NCBI GenBank assembly: GCA_026724425.1
Contig: JAIUCV010000003.1
Location: 59,351,088 to 59,415,087, forward strand
DNA from: Erythrophleum ivorense
Lineage: Eukaryota; Streptophyta; Magnoliopsida; Fabales; Fabaceae
Direction: 5' to 3'
Length of the DNA: 64,000 bases
The translations under genes were made by a program, and so were the position numbers. How positions within the stretch are numbered: position 1 is the stretch's first letter; every line of letters starts with the position of its first letter. The notes beneath the pieces were generated by a model. That model had not been told where the DNA came from, did not search any database, and worked only from the letters and a program-made list of their open reading frames with translations. Shown here in pieces: positions 61,225-64,000 of this stretch.

Positions 61225-62872
61225 TGTTGCTTCCTTGAAGTGTACAAGCAAATATACATATCGCAAAAGCAATATTGTGATAAGAAAATATCGTTCCCTC
61301 GAGGATTTGATGTCAAAATTTGTCAATTACCAAAATTTACACCTTAAATTAAATTAAGCGAATCAATTCTAAGTGTTGGTGTTAAAAAGAAATGATTATA
61401 GATTATAAGTTATACAGAGTTCAAGGTTAGTATTTATATTTTTAGGTGAATATTAGCATCTAGGATTATTAGTCCCTCTTATATTTCATAGCAATTTGCT
61501 CAACATCTAGCATTTTTACTCTCAATGGTGATACATGTTGGTCTAGGAATCACTTATTCCTACTACAAGTATTTTTTCAAATATCATATAGGGTTATCCA
61601 ATCAATTTCATAATTCCTTATAAAACTAATTAAGATCAAATTGTTAGCATAATATCTAATTGGACCATGTGAGGTTAATGAGTATATTCCTATCTCATTA
61701 ACTAAACCATCCACCTTCCCTAGCAAGTTTCAAGTACTCACACCACTCAACTCTTGATCTAACCTCCCTTTTCCTTTTCCAAGTTCAAGCAAAGTATCAA
61801 ATCAATCTAATTGTTGGCCAATCAATCAGAGAGCATGAAGTATGGAGTTGAATGAACATATATTAACCATTAATTACAAAGTTAGAATGAGGAACAACCA
61901 CTAATCTATATAAGAGTTTCTAATGATCTTAGATTAGAGAGTTTAGCTATACATATTCATGATATTTAAAAACAAAGTTGAAGTAAAAGTCAGATACATT
62001 AAGATAAATGAGAAGGACAAAAGAAGGAAAGAAGAAACTCAGAAATGGAGATTATTTCAACTTCAATCTTCAATCCCTAGCTTCCCTCTACTTCAAGATG
62101 CCTTCATAGCTTCTCTCTAGCCTCTACACACTTGGAACAAGCAAGGACCAACCCAGAATGATGGTTTTTTACGTATCCCCTCGTATATGAAGCTAGAAAC
62201 CTTCAAAAATTTGATAAGGAAAACACTACGTTTAGCTAACACGAAATGTGCCATGGCGAACTCAAGTACTGGGTCACTTTACACCGCAACTTGGACATTC
62301 ACACCGTAGCGAGATTTCAACTAGATGGGATCTACATGCTCCTCACCGCGGGTCTAAGTATTCCTGCCATGGCTAGTTTAACTTCTGTGTAAATGTGTGT
62401 CGCAGCTCAATATTTTCCTCCTCGTGGCTTCAACTTGTCTTAATCAGCGCCACTGCGAAGTCAGCTTCTAAGTAAAACTTCACTGTGGCAGTATTAAGAT
62501 ACACCGTGGCGTAGATTGCCCGGCAACATTTTTCACCATTTTCCTTTATTTCAATTGCGGCTTGATGAATTCTGGCTGTGGCGAGCTTCCAAAAAGCTAC
62601 AGGAACCAACACTCTGAAACCTCTTTTGCATAAGAATGCTCAATCCTCTCTTAAACATGCATCCTACAGCAAAAGCAAAGAGTGATTAGTTCTCGCTATA
62701 TTCAAAATAAAACAAAAACTATCATTTCCCAAGTAAAAATTAAGTATGGAGCTATTCATCATAAGTGTGTTTGTTTTATCTATAAAAGTATTATTTACCC
62801 CATAATTAAAGGCTAAAATCATCCTTACTAAGAGAAAATATGCACAATAATATGAATAGTTGAAAATTATCA
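61225..62872 (-). mobile_element. Solo LTR, family B, with perfect target duplication
   Basis: The 1,648-bp LTR reads on the minus strand from TGATAATTTTC to GGAAGCAACA. It is flanked by GAGAC at 61,220-61,224 and 62,873-62,877, a perfect 5-bp target duplication. It is homologous along its length to 15,566-17,208. It carries its own array of CG-containing near-palindromes. No internal region remains. The ORF at 62,430-62,612 lies in the array and is not conserved as a frame in the other copy. Confidence 0.93.
62225..62590 (-). repeat. Array of CG-containing near-palindromic decamers, second family-B LTR
   Basis: About twelve motifs recur at 20-50 base spacing. Examples on the plus strand are GTGCCATGGCGAA (62,248), CACACCGTAGCGAG (62,300), CTCACCGCGGGT (62,341), TGCCATGGCTAG (62,364), CGCCACTGCGAAG (62,448), CACCGTGGCGTAG (62,503) and GGCTGTGGCGAG (62,574). 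Individual motifs differ from those at aligned positions in the other LTR more than the surrounding sequence does. Confidence 0.6.
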
Positions 62873-62877
62873 GAGAC

Positions 62878-63366
62878 CATCTATCTTGGAATGCTTTACC
62901 ACAGTCACAGACATCATAGACATGAAAAGCATTTGGATAAGCACTTAGGGCAAAGGAAGATCAAAGATTCAAGAATATAATAGAACCTATGAAAATTGCA
63001 TGCTCATCTATGTTTGTAAAATTTGCTAGAACTTTCTTTAGAAATTGAAGCAAAAATAGCAAAATAGCATAAATAGTGAAACCCTAACCTTCTAACAGTT
63101 TGAAAAAGAGAAAGCCATAGGACTTTTGGAAGCCAAATTCACTTCCAAAACCTCCCATTCTACTAAGGTGCAGGTAAAGAGAAGCTAACAACATAATAAA
63201 TCACCAAATTAGAGGAAGCGATCAAACTGAAGTTACAAATCCAACAACAAATCGACATGAATGCCATGATTTCAATGATAAGACAACTTCAAATCTAATT
63301 TACAGACAAGTAAGTGAGATTAAGATTAGTTGAAACACTAACCCTATAATGATTGAAAGTGAAATT

Positions 63367-63404
<38 letters not shown>

Positions 63405-64000
63405 AAATCTAAAAGTGGGAACTAGTGTGGACTTTGTTTCCTGGAGAGGATTGTCAACGTGGGATGTGCTATGCGAATGGAGCACACGAGATCTTAGATT
63501 CACATCTATGGTGGCTACAATGTTGGGAGGAAGGGAGGCTTGGAGCACGAATGGATGAAGGGTTTTATTAAAAAGAACATAACTACAATTTTAAAAATCG
63601 CAATTATGCCTAAGGCCTAATTGTAATTTTTCCAAAATCATAGTTAAGCCACCAAATTTAACTATCATTCTGAAAACCATAGTTATGGCTTAACTATGAT
63701 TTTGAAAACCAGAGTTATACCATGTTCTTGTTCAATTTTGTTAACTGCAATTAAATTCTTATTTTTAAGTAGCGGTTAAATTTACCTCACCCCTAATGCA
63801 TGTGGAATCTTAATAGTGCTCATGAGAGACTGAAGCATGATTACCACATCCGCCTGTTGCTGAAATATTTAGCATGGCTAGATGGAATGATCTCTTGGTT
63901 TTCCACGAAAGGGAAGGAGAAGGAATTTAATTGCAATGAATCTGGCTTCTAATAAGCATGTAATATTTTTTTTATGTTTTACTGTGTGTGTTCACTCATT
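62878..64000. repeat. Intergenic DNA with a (GA)n microsatellite and a 17-bp inverted repeat
   Basis: An AG dinucleotide run of about 15 units lies at 63,372-63,401. A perfect 17-bp inverted repeat, AAAATCATAGTTAAGCC at 63,634-63,650 and GGCTTAACTATGATTTT at 63,687-63,703, has a 36-base spacer that contains further related words (CATAGTTATGGCTTAACTAT). No gene was recognised; the ORFs at 63,300-63,558 on both strands span the microsatellite. Confidence 0.65.

Noticed and set aside
1..64000. CRISPR array, rRNA or tRNA genes, bacterial-type operons
   Set aside because: The tandem repeats seen lie within plant LTRs and have no CRISPR-like spacing. No rRNA or tRNA sequence was recognised by eye, and the DNA is clearly plant nuclear.

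Overview
This window looks like nuclear DNA from a eudicot plant. It is very AT-rich, and its only intact gene is a seven-exon WAT1-type (nodulin MtN21/EamA) transporter with plant-style GT-AG introns. Almost everything else is transposable-element sequence of plant lineages: Ty3/gypsy chromovirus and Athila-like elements, Ty1/copia, CACTA (En/Spm), Mutator-like (MULE) and MITEs. I cannot name the species. No rRNA, tRNA, CRISPR or organellar DNA was recognised. The layout was read by eye from ORFs, splice signals, long terminal repeats (LTRs), target-site duplications (TSDs) and comparisons between copies inside the window.

Region 1 (1-9,000) is a diverged tandem duplication with a unit of about 4.2 kb, lying directly upstream of the transporter gene. 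The first unit carries the end of an LTR, a truncated LTR and a Tourist-like MITE. The second carries a broken copia reverse transcriptase/RNase H with its 3' LTR. Region 2 (9,609-13,975) is the transporter gene (369 codons). Region 3 (15,386-29,407) is a minus-strand Ty3/gypsy relic. Its 3' LTR was split by two solo LTRs (15,566-17,208 and 17,509-20,135), and its integrase was split by a third (22,200-25,548).

Region 4 (29,715-32,930) holds a possible non-autonomous CACTA-like element, a foldback MITE and small tandem repeats. Region 5 (32,931-57,671) is interpreted as one Mutator-like element with terminal inverted repeats (TIRs) of about 230 bp. It has been filled by a truncated Athila-like element, a copia-type LTR, and a 13.9-kb CACTA element. 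The CACTA element has a perfect ATA TSD, cuts the MULE transposase gene in two, and is itself cut by a 3.6-kb solo LTR with a perfect TCCTG TSD. Region 6 (57,890-60,135) places a decayed AAA-ATPase fragment, an unidentified 105-codon ORF, a glycoside hydrolase family 3 fragment, a gypsy integrase tail and an LTR in a row on the plus strand, which suggests gene capture by a retroelement. Region 7 (61,225-62,872) is another solo LTR with a perfect GAGAC TSD, followed by microsatellite and low-complexity DNA.

Only the transporter is likely to make a working protein. The other coding remnants carry stops, frameshifts or lost catalytic residues. I found no clearly new biological system. The most interesting signals are the chimeric captured-gene cluster, the deep nesting that gives an insertion order, and arrays of CG-containing near-palindromes that recur in two apparently unrelated LTR families.
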